A stretch of DNA of 64,000 nt from Chryseobacterium phosphatilyticum (lineage in GTDB: Bacteria > Bacteroidota > Bacteroidia > Flavobacteriales > Weeksellaceae), in the NCBI RefSeq assembly GCF_002899825.2, contig NZ_PPED02000004.1, positions 635,884 through 699,883 on the forward strand, in the 5' to 3' direction. The notes beneath the pieces are model-generated. The model saw only the letters and a list, made by a program, of their open reading frames with translations. It was not told the DNA's origin and did not search any database. The position numbers and the translations under genes were made by a program. Positions 1 to 8,115 of the stretch are shown here, piece by piece. The first letter of the stretch is position 1, and every line of letters starts with the position of its first letter.

Positions 1-586
1 CACCCAGAATAGCTGTAATAGGTCTTTCACCACTTTTAAGGACTTTATCTATTGCTTTCAATTCTTTCTCCATTAATAAACCGAAAAACTTAGTTGAATT
101 AAAGAACTTAGCTATAACCGCTGTAGAAGCATGAGCCCTGTGAGCAGTACCAAAGGCATCATTTACATAAGCGTCTCCCAGTTTAGAAAGTTGCTCAGCA
201 AACCCTTCATCTCCTTTTTCTTCTTCATTGTGGAAACGCATATTTTCTAACAATAAAATTTCCCCGGTTTTCAATTCAGAAGCGGCTTTCTCAGCTTTTT
301 CTCCTACACATTCATCAACAAATTTAACTTCCTGACCCAGAACTGCAGAAACTTCACCTACAATATGTTTAAGAGAAAACTCATCTTTAGCTTCACCTTT
401 TGGTCTCCCCAGGTGAGTCATTAAGATAACGGAACCGCCATCTTTAAGAATTTTCTCAACCGTAGGTTTCACTGCTACGATTCTTGTGTTATCGGTTACT
501 TTGAATTGATCATCCTGCGGAACATTAAAGTCCACTCTTACCAGAGCTTTCTTGTCTCTAAAATTAAAATCATTGATTGTTTTCAT
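1..586 (-). CDS. pgk: Phosphoglycerate kinase, N-terminal part (cut by window edge)
   Basis: Reading leftward from an ATG at 586, the frame stays open to the window edge and encodes about 195 residues of phosphoglycerate kinase, the glycolytic enzyme that transfers phosphate from 1,3-bisphosphoglycerate to ADP in the cytoplasm. The N-terminal substrate-binding domain is recognisable: VDFNVP near residue 18, the MTHLGRPKG motif near residue 60, and LLENMRF and NDAFGTAHRAHAS further on. The C-terminal nucleotide-binding half lies outside the window. The gene is divergent from rpiB across a 643-nt gap. Confidence 0.97.
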   Translation of the reverse strand, partial: MKTINDFNFRDKKALVRVDFNVPQDDQFKVTDNTRIVAVKPTVEKILKDGGSVILMTHLGRPKGEAKDEFSLKHIVGEVSAVLGQEVKFVDECVGEKAEKAASELKTGEILLLENMRFHNEEEKGDEGFAEQLSKLGDAYVNDAFGTAHRAHASTAVIAKFFNSTKFFGLLMEKELKAIDKVLKSGERPITAILG

Positions 587-1229
587 ACTGTAGATTTATT
601 TTTCTCAAAGATCATATATCATCGCTGCCATCCAACTTGTTTCCTTTTGCAGGATTTTTCTCCATCGCGATTTCATACATTTCATTGAATTTTCGTTTCA
701 CAAATGTAAGGTTTTAAACTTTTTCAACAGATTGATTAAATTAAAAGTTTTCAAAAACTTTCCCCGAAGTCAGTCATTCACTAATCAACATTTTTTATCT
801 CTTTAAAAAAAGAATAATGCTGTTGTTGTTATGTATTGTTAGTATCGGGGATAAGTTTTAGGCTTAAAGTTTACCATACTCAACTCGTACTCAATTCATA
901 TTTAATTCACAACATAAATCCTTGTAAACCTGCATTTTCAGGCACTTATTAACAATTGTGGATAACTTAAGATAAATGATAATATTAGTTATTTTATTAT
1001 GGAAAAGCCTGGGGATAGCTGAAGAAAACATCCGGAAAGTTGTGGTTAAAAATTCCGGAAAAGATTTCTATTACGAAATAAATTGAAGTTTAAAAATAGA
1101 AAGTTGGTAAAAGTTTTCCACACTTACTAACATCGCTTTTCACAATTAATCCCCGGTTTACTAACACGAATTGTTATTATTCTTACCTTTGTAAGGAAAT
1201 AAAATCTAAAAAGGCTTAATACAAGTATT
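587..1229. other. Divergent intergenic region with DnaA-box-like sites (candidate origin)
   Basis: This 643-nt AT-rich gap separates leftward pgk from rightward rpiB and has no convincing gene. It holds a perfect DnaA-box sequence TGTGGATAA at 957-965, a near match TGTGGTTAA at 1041-1049, TTTTCCACA at 1114-1122, and weaker GGGGATAA/AATCCCC-type sites around 848, 1010 and 1149. An A/T-rich stretch lies between about 970 and 1000. Divergent flanking genes plus clustered boxes fit a replication origin, but dnaA is not in this window and base skew could not be measured, so this is only a hypothesis. Confidence 0.3.
1184..1191 (+). promoter_or_regulatory. Probable -7 promoter element of rpiB
   Basis: TACCTTTG matches the Bacteroidota -7 consensus TAnnTTTG and lies 38 nt before the rpiB start codon. 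No clear TTG was found at the usual -33 distance. Confidence 0.5.
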
Positions 1230-1664
1230 ATGAAAAGAAAAATTGCTATTGCAGCGGACCATGCAGGCTATGAATATAAGGAGATTGTTAAAAACTACCT
1301 TTCAGAAAAGTTTGAAGTTCAGGATTTTGGAACGTTTTCCACAAACAGTGTGGATTATCCGGACTTTGTACACCCTGCGGCAACTTCTGTTGAAAACGGA
1401 GAAAATGAATTGGGAATTTTGATCTGCGGAAGCGGAAACGGTGTTCAGATCACTGCGAACAAACATCAAAAGATCAGATGTGCTCTTTGCTGGATGCCGG
1501 AGATTGCAACACTGGCAAGACAACATAATGATGCCAATATGATTTCAATGCCGGCAAGGTTTATATCAAAGGAACTGGCTATTGAAATTGTAGATAAATT
1601 TCTGTCAACGGATTTCGAAGGTGGAAGACACCAGAACAGGGTTGACAAAATTGCAGTTTGCTAA
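1230..1664 (+). CDS. rpiB: Ribose 5-phosphate isomerase B
   Basis: RpiB interconverts ribose 5-phosphate and ribulose 5-phosphate in the non-oxidative pentose phosphate pathway. The 144-residue product has the family's usual length. AADHAGYEYK at residues 8-17 is the phosphate/ring-opening region, CGSGNG at 66-71 carries the catalytic Cys66, and RQHNDANM around 98-105 carries the conserved His. The gene is followed directly by a hairpin terminator at 1671, so it is probably monocistronic. Confidence 0.97.
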   Translation: MKRKIAIAADHAGYEYKEIVKNYLSEKFEVQDFGTFSTNSVDYPDFVHPAATSVENGENELGILICGSGNGVQITANKHQKIRCALCWMPEIATLARQHNDANMISMPARFISKELAIEIVDKFLSTDFEGGRHQNRVDKIAVC

Positions 1665-1670
1665 ATATAC

Positions 1671-1709
1671 TAAGGCTTGTAAATCGATTTACAGGCCTTA
1701 TTTATTTTT
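1671..1709 (+). terminator. Rho-independent terminator of rpiB
   Basis: AAGGCTTGTAAAT and ATTTACAGGCCTT form a hairpin around a CG loop just 7 nt after the rpiB stop codon. It is followed by TTTATTTTTT. Confidence 0.85.
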
Positions 1710-1715
1710 TATTTG

Positions 1716-1806
1716 TACATTTGCAGTGTCCAATAGAAATTACAGTCTATTATTCTACAGAACCCTTCTTCAATTTAAAGGATATTTAATAGAAGGTTTT
1801 TCTCTT
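1716..1806 (+). ncRNA. Candidate short transcript between rpiB and rnr
   Basis: A -7-like TACATTTG occurs at 1716-1723. About 40-80 nt downstream an imperfect hairpin (AACCCTTCT near 1759 pairing with AGAAGGTT near 1792) is followed by TTTTTCTCTTT. Together these could delimit a transcript of about 75 nt. No -33 TTG is evident and the 81-codon frame across this region is unconvincing. The rest of the gap to rnr (1807-2000) shows nothing recognisable. Confidence 0.25.
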
Positions 1807-2000
1807 TACTTCTCCATATTTGTAGTAAATTTATACAAAACTAAAGCTCCCGTTATAAATAAATAGCAAGGAAATTGCTAATGAATTACGATAGCAAATC
1901 AAATAATAAAAATTGAATTACCTTTATATTATTATAGAGAGAAAAAATTCAGACTGGGTTCAATTTTGAAAAGGACCTAAAACAATTTAAAAAATTTAGA

Positions 2001-4154
2001 ATGCCAAAAAAAAGAAAATATATAAGTCATAAAAATGATTTAAAGATGATGGAGATCGGGAGACTGATTCTCCGTTTTATGAATGCAAATTCATCCAAGA
2101 TTTATAATTATAAACAGATCGCAGATGGGATAGATTACAAGAACCCAAGACAGCGGGAACTTGTCATCCAGGCACTGCATAAACTTCAGGGTTCCGAAAA
2201 AATTAAGGAAGTCGAAAAAGGAAAATATATTGTGAATTTGAAAATCGCCGGAACCCTTACCGGAATTATCGATTTCAATCAAAGTGGCAATGCCTACGTT
2301 AAGGTGGAAGGACTGGAAGACGATGTCTTCATTCATGCGAAAAATGTAAAGGATGCTTTACAAGGAGATAAGGTTCTTATTATAACTTATCATTATAAAG
2401 GAAAGAAACTGGAAGGTTCCGTTTTAGAAGTTTTGGAGAGAACCAGAACTGAATTTGTAGGAACTTTTCAAAAGGTTGCCCACAAAGATTTTGGCTTTGT
2501 TGTTTGTGATAAAAAATCAATCAATACCGACATTTTTATTCCCAAAACAAAGTTTAATAATGCCGAAGATGGTGACAAGGTTATCGTAAAAATGACCGAA
2601 TGGAGACCGGGAGATAAAAACCCTGAAGGAGAAATTATCCAGGTATTGGGGGCTCCGGGAGAACATGAAACAGAGATCCACTCTATCCTCGCTGAATATG
2701 GACTTCCTTACGAATTTCCACAGGAGGTGGAGCTGGATGCAGATAAGATCGACAGAAGTATCACGGATGAGGAAGTCGCAAAACGTTGGGATATGCGTGA
2801 CATCTGTACTTTTACCATAGACCCGAAAGATGCGAAAGACTTTGATGATGCCCTGTCTATGAGAAAACTGGAAAACGGAAACTGGGAAATCGGTGTCCAT
2901 ATTGCCGATGTTTCTCATTATGTAGTTCCGGGAACAATTCTGGATGATGAAGCATATCAGAGAGCTACATCGGTATATTTGGTAGACCGAGTGGTACCTA
3001 TGTTGCCGGAGGTGCTGAGTAATGATGTATGTTCACTTCGTCCCAATGAGGATAAATACACTTTCTCTGCGGTTTTTGAACTGAATGATAAGGCGGAGAT
3101 TCAGAAACAATGGTTTGGAAGAACAGTCATTCATTCTGACAGAAGGTTTACTTATGAGGAAGCACAGGAGCGCATTGAGACAGGGCAAGGAGATCTGGCT
3201 GAGGAGATTAACACTCTTGACGGACTTGCGAAGATCATGCGTAACGAGCGGATCAGAAAAGGGGCAATCACATTCGACAGAAGTGAAGTACGATTCAATC
3301 TGGATGAAAATAATCAACCGATCGGGGTATATTTTAAAGTAAGTAAAGACTCTAACCACCTGATTGAAGAATTCATGCTTCTAGCCAATAAAAAAGTATC
3401 TGAATTTGTTTCTTTGACCAGAAAAGGTGAGATTACCAATAATACATTTATCTATAGAGTTCATGATGATCCGGATCCTGCAAAATTAGAAGCGTTAAGA
3501 GACTTTGTTTCTACCTTCGGATATAAAATGGACCTTGCCAATACCAAAAAAGTAGCAGAGTCCCTGAATAAATTACTTCATGACGTAAAAGGTAAAGGTG
3601 AGGAAAATATGATTGAAACACTGGCGATGAGAAGTATGAGTAAGGCGGTGTATTCCACAGAACCTATCGGACATTATGGTCTTGGATTCGAGTATTATAG
3701 CCACTTCACCTCTCCTATCCGCCGTTATCCCGATTTACTTGCCCATCGTCTTCTTCAGCATTATCTGGATGGAGGAAAATCTCCGGCAAAACAGGAGCTT
3801 GAAGAAAAGGCAAAACACTGCAGTGCTATGGAAAGACTTGCGGCAGATGCAGAAAGAGATTCTATTAAGTATATGCAGGTAAAATTCATGGAAAAACACC
3901 TTGGTGAAACATTTAAGGGTGTTATTTCCGGGGTTGCTGAATTTGGTTTCTGGGTAGAAATCCCTGAAAATGGTGCTGAAGGTCTGATCAAGTTGAGAGA
4001 CCTGGTAGATGATTCATATATGTATGATGCAAAAACTCATGCTGTATACGGAATAAGACATGGAAATAAATACCAGTTGGGAGATGAAGTACAGATTAAA
4101 GTGGTGAAAGCCAATTTAATTCAAAAGCAATTGGACTTTAAGATTGTTGATTAA
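2001..4154 (+). CDS. rnr: Ribonuclease R
   Basis: RNase R is a processive 3'-to-5' exoribonuclease that degrades structured RNA and takes part in mRNA, rRNA and tRNA quality control. The 717-residue product has the expected order: an N-terminal helical region with basic residues, cold-shock domains (about 75-230), the RNB catalytic domain with its acidic metal-binding cluster DPKDAKDFDDAL near 274-285, the SHFTSPIRRYPDLLAHR signature near residue 570, and a C-terminal S1 domain (about 636-717). It is transcribed alone, with a hairpin 26 nt after the stop. Confidence 0.96.
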   Translation: MPKKRKYISHKNDLKMMEIGRLILRFMNANSSKIYNYKQIADGIDYKNPRQRELVIQALHKLQGSEKIKEVEKGKYIVNLKIAGTLTGIIDFNQSGNAYVKVEGLEDDVFIHAKNVKDALQGDKVLIITYHYKGKKLEGSVLEVLERTRTEFVGTFQKVAHKDFGFVVCDKKSINTDIFIPKTKFNNAEDGDKVIVKMTEWRPGDKNPEGEIIQVLGAPGEHETEIHSILAEYGLPYEFPQEVELDADKIDRSITDEEVAKRWDMRDICTFTIDPKDAKDFDDALSMRKLENGNWEIGVHIADVSHYVVPGTILDDEAYQRATSVYLVDRVVPMLPEVLSNDVCSLRPNEDKYTFSAVFELNDKAEIQKQWFGRTVIHSDRRFTYEEAQERIETGQGDLAEEINTLDGLAKIMRNERIRKGAITFDRSEVRFNLDENNQPIGVYFKVSKDSNHLIEEFMLLANKKVSEFVSLTRKGEITNNTFIYRVHDDPDPAKLEALRDFVSTFGYKMDLANTKKVAESLNKLLHDVKGKGEENMIETLAMRSMSKAVYSTEPIGHYGLGFEYYSHFTSPIRRYPDLLAHRLLQHYLDGGKSPAKQELEEKAKHCSAMERLAADAERDSIKYMQVKFMEKHLGETFKGVISGVAEFGFWVEIPENGAEGLIKLRDLVDDSYMYDAKTHAVYGIRHGNKYQLGDEVQIKVVKANLIQKQLDFKIVD

Positions 4155-4179
4155 ATTAACAATCAAGTTTAACTATACA

Positions 4180-4215
4180 AGAGGTTGTTCCAAAACAGGA
4201 ATGACCTCTTTGTTA
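4180..4215 (+). terminator. Terminator of rnr
   Basis: AGAGGT (4180-4185) pairs with ACCTCT (4204-4209), and an inner TTCC/GGAA pair extends the stem. The T tract after it is short, so the terminator is of moderate strength. Confidence 0.6.
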
Positions 4216-4427
4216 TTAATGAGCTTTAGACTGATTAGATATCTTATCTCTGTTTCATTTTCTATAACTCCTTCCCTTTCCGGGATTCCGCCTTCCTTCC
4301 AAAAAATCTTTTCCTGATCCCGGGTCAAAATAAAGTTGATATATCACATCTTTATTGAATAATTAAATCATAAAGTATAACTTTGTATGAAACGAAATGA
4401 ATTTTTTTTCATTTTAAAATTTATTAA

Positions 4428-5114
4428 ATGCTTGAACTTGTACTATCTGCCATTATATTAGGATTCATGCTGAGTCTGGTTTTTATAGGACCTATTTTTT
4501 TCCTTTTAATTGAAACCAGCTTTTCCCGAGGCCCAAAACATGCCTTATCACTGGATCTTGGAGTTATCACTGCAGATTTACTATGTATTGTAGCAGCCTA
4601 TTATGCCAGTGCTGATATTGTTACTTTAATTGATAAACATCCGGGGTTTTACAGGATTACTTCTATCCTTATTTTCGTATACGGAATTGTAATGCTGGTC
4701 ACTAAAACCAAGATGCACATGCCCGGTGAAGATAAGATCATAAGCCAAAATTATATTAAAACTTTTTTCAATGGTTTTTTCTTTAATCTTTTAAATGTTG
4801 GAGTCATTCTTTTCTGGCTGGTAACGGTTATTTCTGTAAGGAATCAATATCCGGACACCAGTAGTTTTATTTTATATATAGGCATTGTGATCGGAACCTA
4901 TCTTTGTATTGATCTTGCTAAAATATTTCTTGCAAAACAATTTCACGATAAACTTACCCAGAAACTGGCCAACCGGATCAGAAGAATTGTTGGTGTGATT
5001 CTTATTATTTTCAGTTTCTTTATCTTTTTACAGAGTTTCAAAAAGTTCAATCAATTTGATAGAAGACTTGAAGAAGCCGAGAAAAAAGAAGTAAAATATC
5101 AAAAAACAAAATGA
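4428..5114 (+). CDS. LysE/RhtB-family transporter
   Basis: This 228-residue inner-membrane protein has about six hydrophobic segments and the LysE-type layout, starting with a long helix (roughly residues 1-28, containing GFMLSLVFIGPIFFLLIET) and a charged C-terminus. The family exports amino acids or related small molecules with the proton-motive force; the substrate here cannot be told from sequence. Its stop overlaps the start of the downstream LD-carboxypeptidase by 4 nt, so the two are co-translated. A link to peptidoglycan-derived amino acids is suggested only by this pairing. Confidence 0.85.
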   Translation: MLELVLSAIILGFMLSLVFIGPIFFLLIETSFSRGPKHALSLDLGVITADLLCIVAAYYASADIVTLIDKHPGFYRITSILIFVYGIVMLVTKTKMHMPGEDKIISQNYIKTFFNGFFFNLLNVGVILFWLVTVISVRNQYPDTSSFILYIGIVIGTYLCIDLAKIFLAKQFHDKLTQKLANRIRRIVGVILIIFSFFIFLQSFKKFNQFDRRLEEAEKKEVKYQKTK

Positions 5115-6040
5115 AAAAAATAATCTTTCCAAAACCCCTGAAAAAAGGGGCCAAAATTGCCGTAATTTCTCCCGCGGGAGCAGTAGAACCTTCTCAGCTG
5201 GAAAAGGGAATAAAAATGATTAAAAACAAGGGATTCGAACCCGTTTTGGGAGAACATCTTTACACCAGATTTTCAAACGGCTACAATTATGCAGGTACAG
5301 AAAAGGAAAGAATAAAGGATATCAACTGGGCTTTAAATGATAAAGAAATCAGTGCAGTCTGGGCCTCAAGAGGAGGCTATGGTTGCCAGCACCTGATTCA
5401 GCATCTGAAGCTGAAAAATTTTATTGAAAACCCAAAATGGTATATCGGATATTCTGACAATACCGTTATACAAAGTTACCTGTTGAAAAAAGGCGTTGCT
5501 TCCATTCACGGACAAACCATAAAAACATCAAGCTTTGGAGTGACTGACGAAAGTTACAATCTCATCTTTGATATCCTGAAAGGGAAAACGCTAAAATACA
5601 GCTTACCATCTCATGCACTTAATAAAAAAGGAAATATTGAGGGAGAACTTATCGGAGGAAATTTAGCCCTTATCTATGCCCTTTTAGGAACCTCCTACTC
5701 TTTTGAGTTTAAGGATAAGATTTTATTCATTGAAGATATTGGAGAAAATTATTATGCATTAGACCGAATGATCATGAGCCTTGAGCTCGCTGGGGTTTTT
5801 AAAAAAATTAAGGGACTTATTGTTGGTGGGATGACCAATATGGGGGATGAAAAAGACAATAAAGACTTTGAATCTAGCTTTGATAAATTTGCCTATAAAC
5901 TAATATCAGAAAGACTTTCCAGATATAAATTCCCTGTTGTTTTTGGTTTCCCTAATGGGCATATTAAAGATAACAGGCCTCTTGTTATTGGTAGCAAAAC
6001 GAAGTTGAATATCGCTTCAAAAGTAAAAATCGAATGGTAG
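5111..6040 (+). CDS. S66-family LD-carboxypeptidase (LdcA/MccF-like)
   Basis: S66 serine peptidases cleave the terminal D-Ala from murein tetrapeptide in cell-wall recycling (LdcA) or inactivate peptide-nucleotide antibiotics such as microcin C (MccF). The 309-residue protein shows SPAGAVEP near residue 18, the WASRGGYG motif near 83, the nucleophile elbow GYSDN near 115, and the later conserved Glu/His region (GELIGGN near 179; PNGH near the C-terminus). There is no signal peptide, which favours a cytoplasmic recycling enzyme. It overlaps the LysE-type gene by 4 nt. Confidence 0.88.
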   Translation: MKKIIFPKPLKKGAKIAVISPAGAVEPSQLEKGIKMIKNKGFEPVLGEHLYTRFSNGYNYAGTEKERIKDINWALNDKEISAVWASRGGYGCQHLIQHLKLKNFIENPKWYIGYSDNTVIQSYLLKKGVASIHGQTIKTSSFGVTDESYNLIFDILKGKTLKYSLPSHALNKKGNIEGELIGGNLALIYALLGTSYSFEFKDKILFIEDIGENYYALDRMIMSLELAGVFKKIKGLIVGGMTNMGDEKDNKDFESSFDKFAYKLISERLSRYKFPVVFGFPNGHIKDNRPLVIGSKTKLNIASKVKIEW

Positions 6041-6082
6041 CTCACTCCTGCTTTCAAACTCAATAACTCTCCCACTTCAGCT

Positions 6083-6454
6083 ATGGCAGATCATAATGAT
6101 TTTGGAAAAATTGCAGAAGATATGGCTGCGGAGTATCTTCAAAAAAATGGCTATAGAATTCTGGCCAGAAATTTTCGTTTTCAAAAAGCAGAAATCGATA
6201 TTATTGCTGAAAAAGATAATCTGATTATTGTTATAGAAGTGAAAGCCAGATCTACAGATGTATTTATGCTACCGCATGAAGCGGTTACCAAAACCAAAAT
6301 AAGATCAATTGTTTTGGCTGCTAACCATTATATGGAAGAATTTAAAAAAGATAATGAAGTGAGGTTTGATATTATTTCCGTTCTGCCGGATGAAAATAAA
6401 AATTTAAGTATTGATCATATTGCCGATGCTTTTCAGGCATTCGACGCAAATTGA
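6083..6454 (+). CDS. YraN family protein (UPF0102, nuclease-like fold)
   Basis: This 123-residue protein matches the UPF0102/YraN family, a restriction-endonuclease-like fold thought to act on nucleic acid, possibly Holliday junctions, although its function is not established. The signature elements are visible: GKIAEDMAAEYLQKNGY at residues 7-23, then a divergent PD-(D/E)xK core AEIDIIAEKDNLIIVIEVKAR (E, D and EVK). It lies 42 nt downstream of the LD-carboxypeptidase and may be co-transcribed with it. Confidence 0.9.
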   Translation: MADHNDFGKIAEDMAAEYLQKNGYRILARNFRFQKAEIDIIAEKDNLIIVIEVKARSTDVFMLPHEAVTKTKIRSIVLAANHYMEEFKKDNEVRFDIISVLPDENKNLSIDHIADAFQAFDAN

Positions 6455-6549
6455 CCTTAAAAAATATAGTAAATAATGTATCAGTTTAGCAATCTATAAG
6501 TGTTACAATAATGATCACACATTATTACATCAAATAATTAATTCGTTTT

Positions 6550-7299
6550 ATGAAGACAATATTAATCACCGGAGCGACTTCCGGAATAGGAAAATCCACC
6601 GCAGAATTATTAGCTAAACAGGGAAACAGAATCATCCTTTGTGGAAGAAGAATTGAAGTGTTGGAATCATTGAAAGCAGAGTTATCTCAATATACCGAAA
6701 TATTTAGTTTAGTGTTTGACGTTAGAAATCTGGAAGAAGTTGAAGCTGCCATTAACTCCCTTCCTGAGAACTGGAAAGATATTGATGTTCTGATCAATAA
6801 TGCAGGTAATGCACATGGTTTAGATCCTCTTTCTGCGGGAAAGACGGATGACTGGGATTCTATGATCGATGGAAATGTTAAAGGACTTTTGTATGTTTCC
6901 AAAATGATCATCCCACTCATGAAAACTAAGAATTTAGGTCATGTCGTTAACATCAGTTCTGTGGCAGCAAGACAAACTTATGCAAACGGTGTGGTGTATT
7001 GTGCTTCTAAAAAAGCAGTAGATGTAATTTCGGAAGGAATGAGACTTGAGCTTACCGAGTTTGGAATCAAAGTAACCAATATTCAGCCAGGAGCTGTGGA
7101 AACAGACTTTTCGATGATCAGGTTCAAGGGAGACAGCGAAAAAGCAGCCCATGTATATGCAGGATATGAACCTCTGAAGGCAGAAGATATTGCTGATGCT
7201 ATTGCCTATTGCATCAATGCCCCAAAACACGTTACCATTGCTGATATGACAATCTATCCAAGCGCACAGGCTGAGCCCAGAACAATCTACCGAAAGTAG
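6550..7299 (+). CDS. SDR-family NAD(P)-dependent oxidoreductase (YdfG-like)
   Basis: A classical short-chain dehydrogenase/reductase of 249 residues. It has the Rossmann glycine motif TGATSGIGKS at 6-15, NNAGN near residue 86, the catalytic serine in NISSVAA near 138, and the YCASK active-site motif near 152-156. It is closest in style to YdfG/serine-3-dehydrogenase-type enzymes that act on 3-hydroxy acids or malonic semialdehyde, but the substrate is not determined. It has its own 95-nt upstream gap and is followed by tsaB. Confidence 0.9.
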   Translation: MKTILITGATSGIGKSTAELLAKQGNRIILCGRRIEVLESLKAELSQYTEIFSLVFDVRNLEEVEAAINSLPENWKDIDVLINNAGNAHGLDPLSAGKTDDWDSMIDGNVKGLLYVSKMIIPLMKTKNLGHVVNISSVAARQTYANGVVYCASKKAVDVISEGMRLELTEFGIKVTNIQPGAVETDFSMIRFKGDSEKAAHVYAGYEPLKAEDIADAIAYCINAPKHVTIADMTIYPSAQAEPRTIYRK

Positions 7300-7382
7300 T
7301 ATCAAAATAAAGGATTAAATTTGCAAAAATTAGAAAGTGATTTTGTCTATACCAATTTCACGATTTAGCTTAAAACAAAAAA

Positions 7383-8054
7383 ATGAAAATTCTATATCTT
7401 GAAACCTCTTCAAAAAACTGTTCAGTAGCAGTATCAGATAATGAAAGACTACTGTGCCTCTGTGAGGAAGTTTCTGAAAATTATAAACAGTCTGAAAGCC
7501 TGCACACCTATGTGGAATGGGCACTGGAAGGAGCAGGAATTTCACTTAAAGAAATTGAGGCTGTTTCTTTGGGAAAAGGGCCAGGTTCCTACACCGGATT
7601 AAGAATCGGTGCCTCTTCTGCAAAAGGTTTCTGCTATGGACTGAAAGTTCCTCTGATTGCGGTAAATTCTCTGGAAAGCATGATAGAGCCTTTTTTAGGA
7701 CAAAACTATGATTTGATAGTGCCATTAGTCGACGCGAGGAGAATGGAGGTGTATACGGCCACGTATGACGGTCAGACAGGAAAAGAAATTTCTGAGACCG
7801 AAGCCAAAATTCTGGACGAAACTTCTTTTGAAGAACTCAAAGATAAAAAAGTGGTATTCTTGGGAGATGGTGCCAGGAAGGCTAAAGAAATTCTGAACCT
7901 CCCGGATGCAGATTTTAAAGAGGATGTTTATCCTTCTGCCCAATATCTCATCAAAAGAACTCTTGAAAAAATTGAGAATAAGGAAGTGGAGGATATGGCC
8001 TATTTTGAGCCATTTTATTTAAAAGACTTCCATGGGGTAAAAAAGAAATCATAA
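7383..8054 (+). CDS. tsaB: tRNA threonylcarbamoyladenosine biosynthesis protein TsaB
   Basis: TsaB is the non-catalytic ASKHA-fold partner of TsaD that supports formation of the universal t6A37 modification in ANN-decoding tRNAs. The 223-residue protein begins with LYLETSSKNCSVAV and has the family hallmark GKGPGSYTGLRIG near residue 65. No downstream rimI or tsaD is present. It ends at a strong bidirectional terminator shared with the convergent sprE gene. Confidence 0.95.
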   Translation: MKILYLETSSKNCSVAVSDNERLLCLCEEVSENYKQSESLHTYVEWALEGAGISLKEIEAVSLGKGPGSYTGLRIGASSAKGFCYGLKVPLIAVNSLESMIEPFLGQNYDLIVPLVDARRMEVYTATYDGQTGKEISETEAKILDETSFEELKDKKVVFLGDGARKAKEILNLPDADFKEDVYPSAQYLIKRTLEKIENKEVEDMAYFEPFYLKDFHGVKKKS

Positions 8055-8083
8055 AGTAGGGTAGAGGTATTGTCTATAAAAAT

Positions 8084-8115
8084 AAAAAGCGAAGATTTTT
8101 TCTTCGCTTTTTATT
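8084..8115. terminator. Bidirectional terminator between tsaB and sprE
   Basis: AAAAAGCGAAGA and TCTTCGCTTTTT form a 12-bp stem with a T loop. The flanking A and T tracts let it serve both converging genes. Confidence 0.9.

Noticed and set aside
1621..1866. 81-codon frame at the end of rpiB
   Set aside because: It overlaps rpiB in another frame, crosses the terminator and has no domain-like features.
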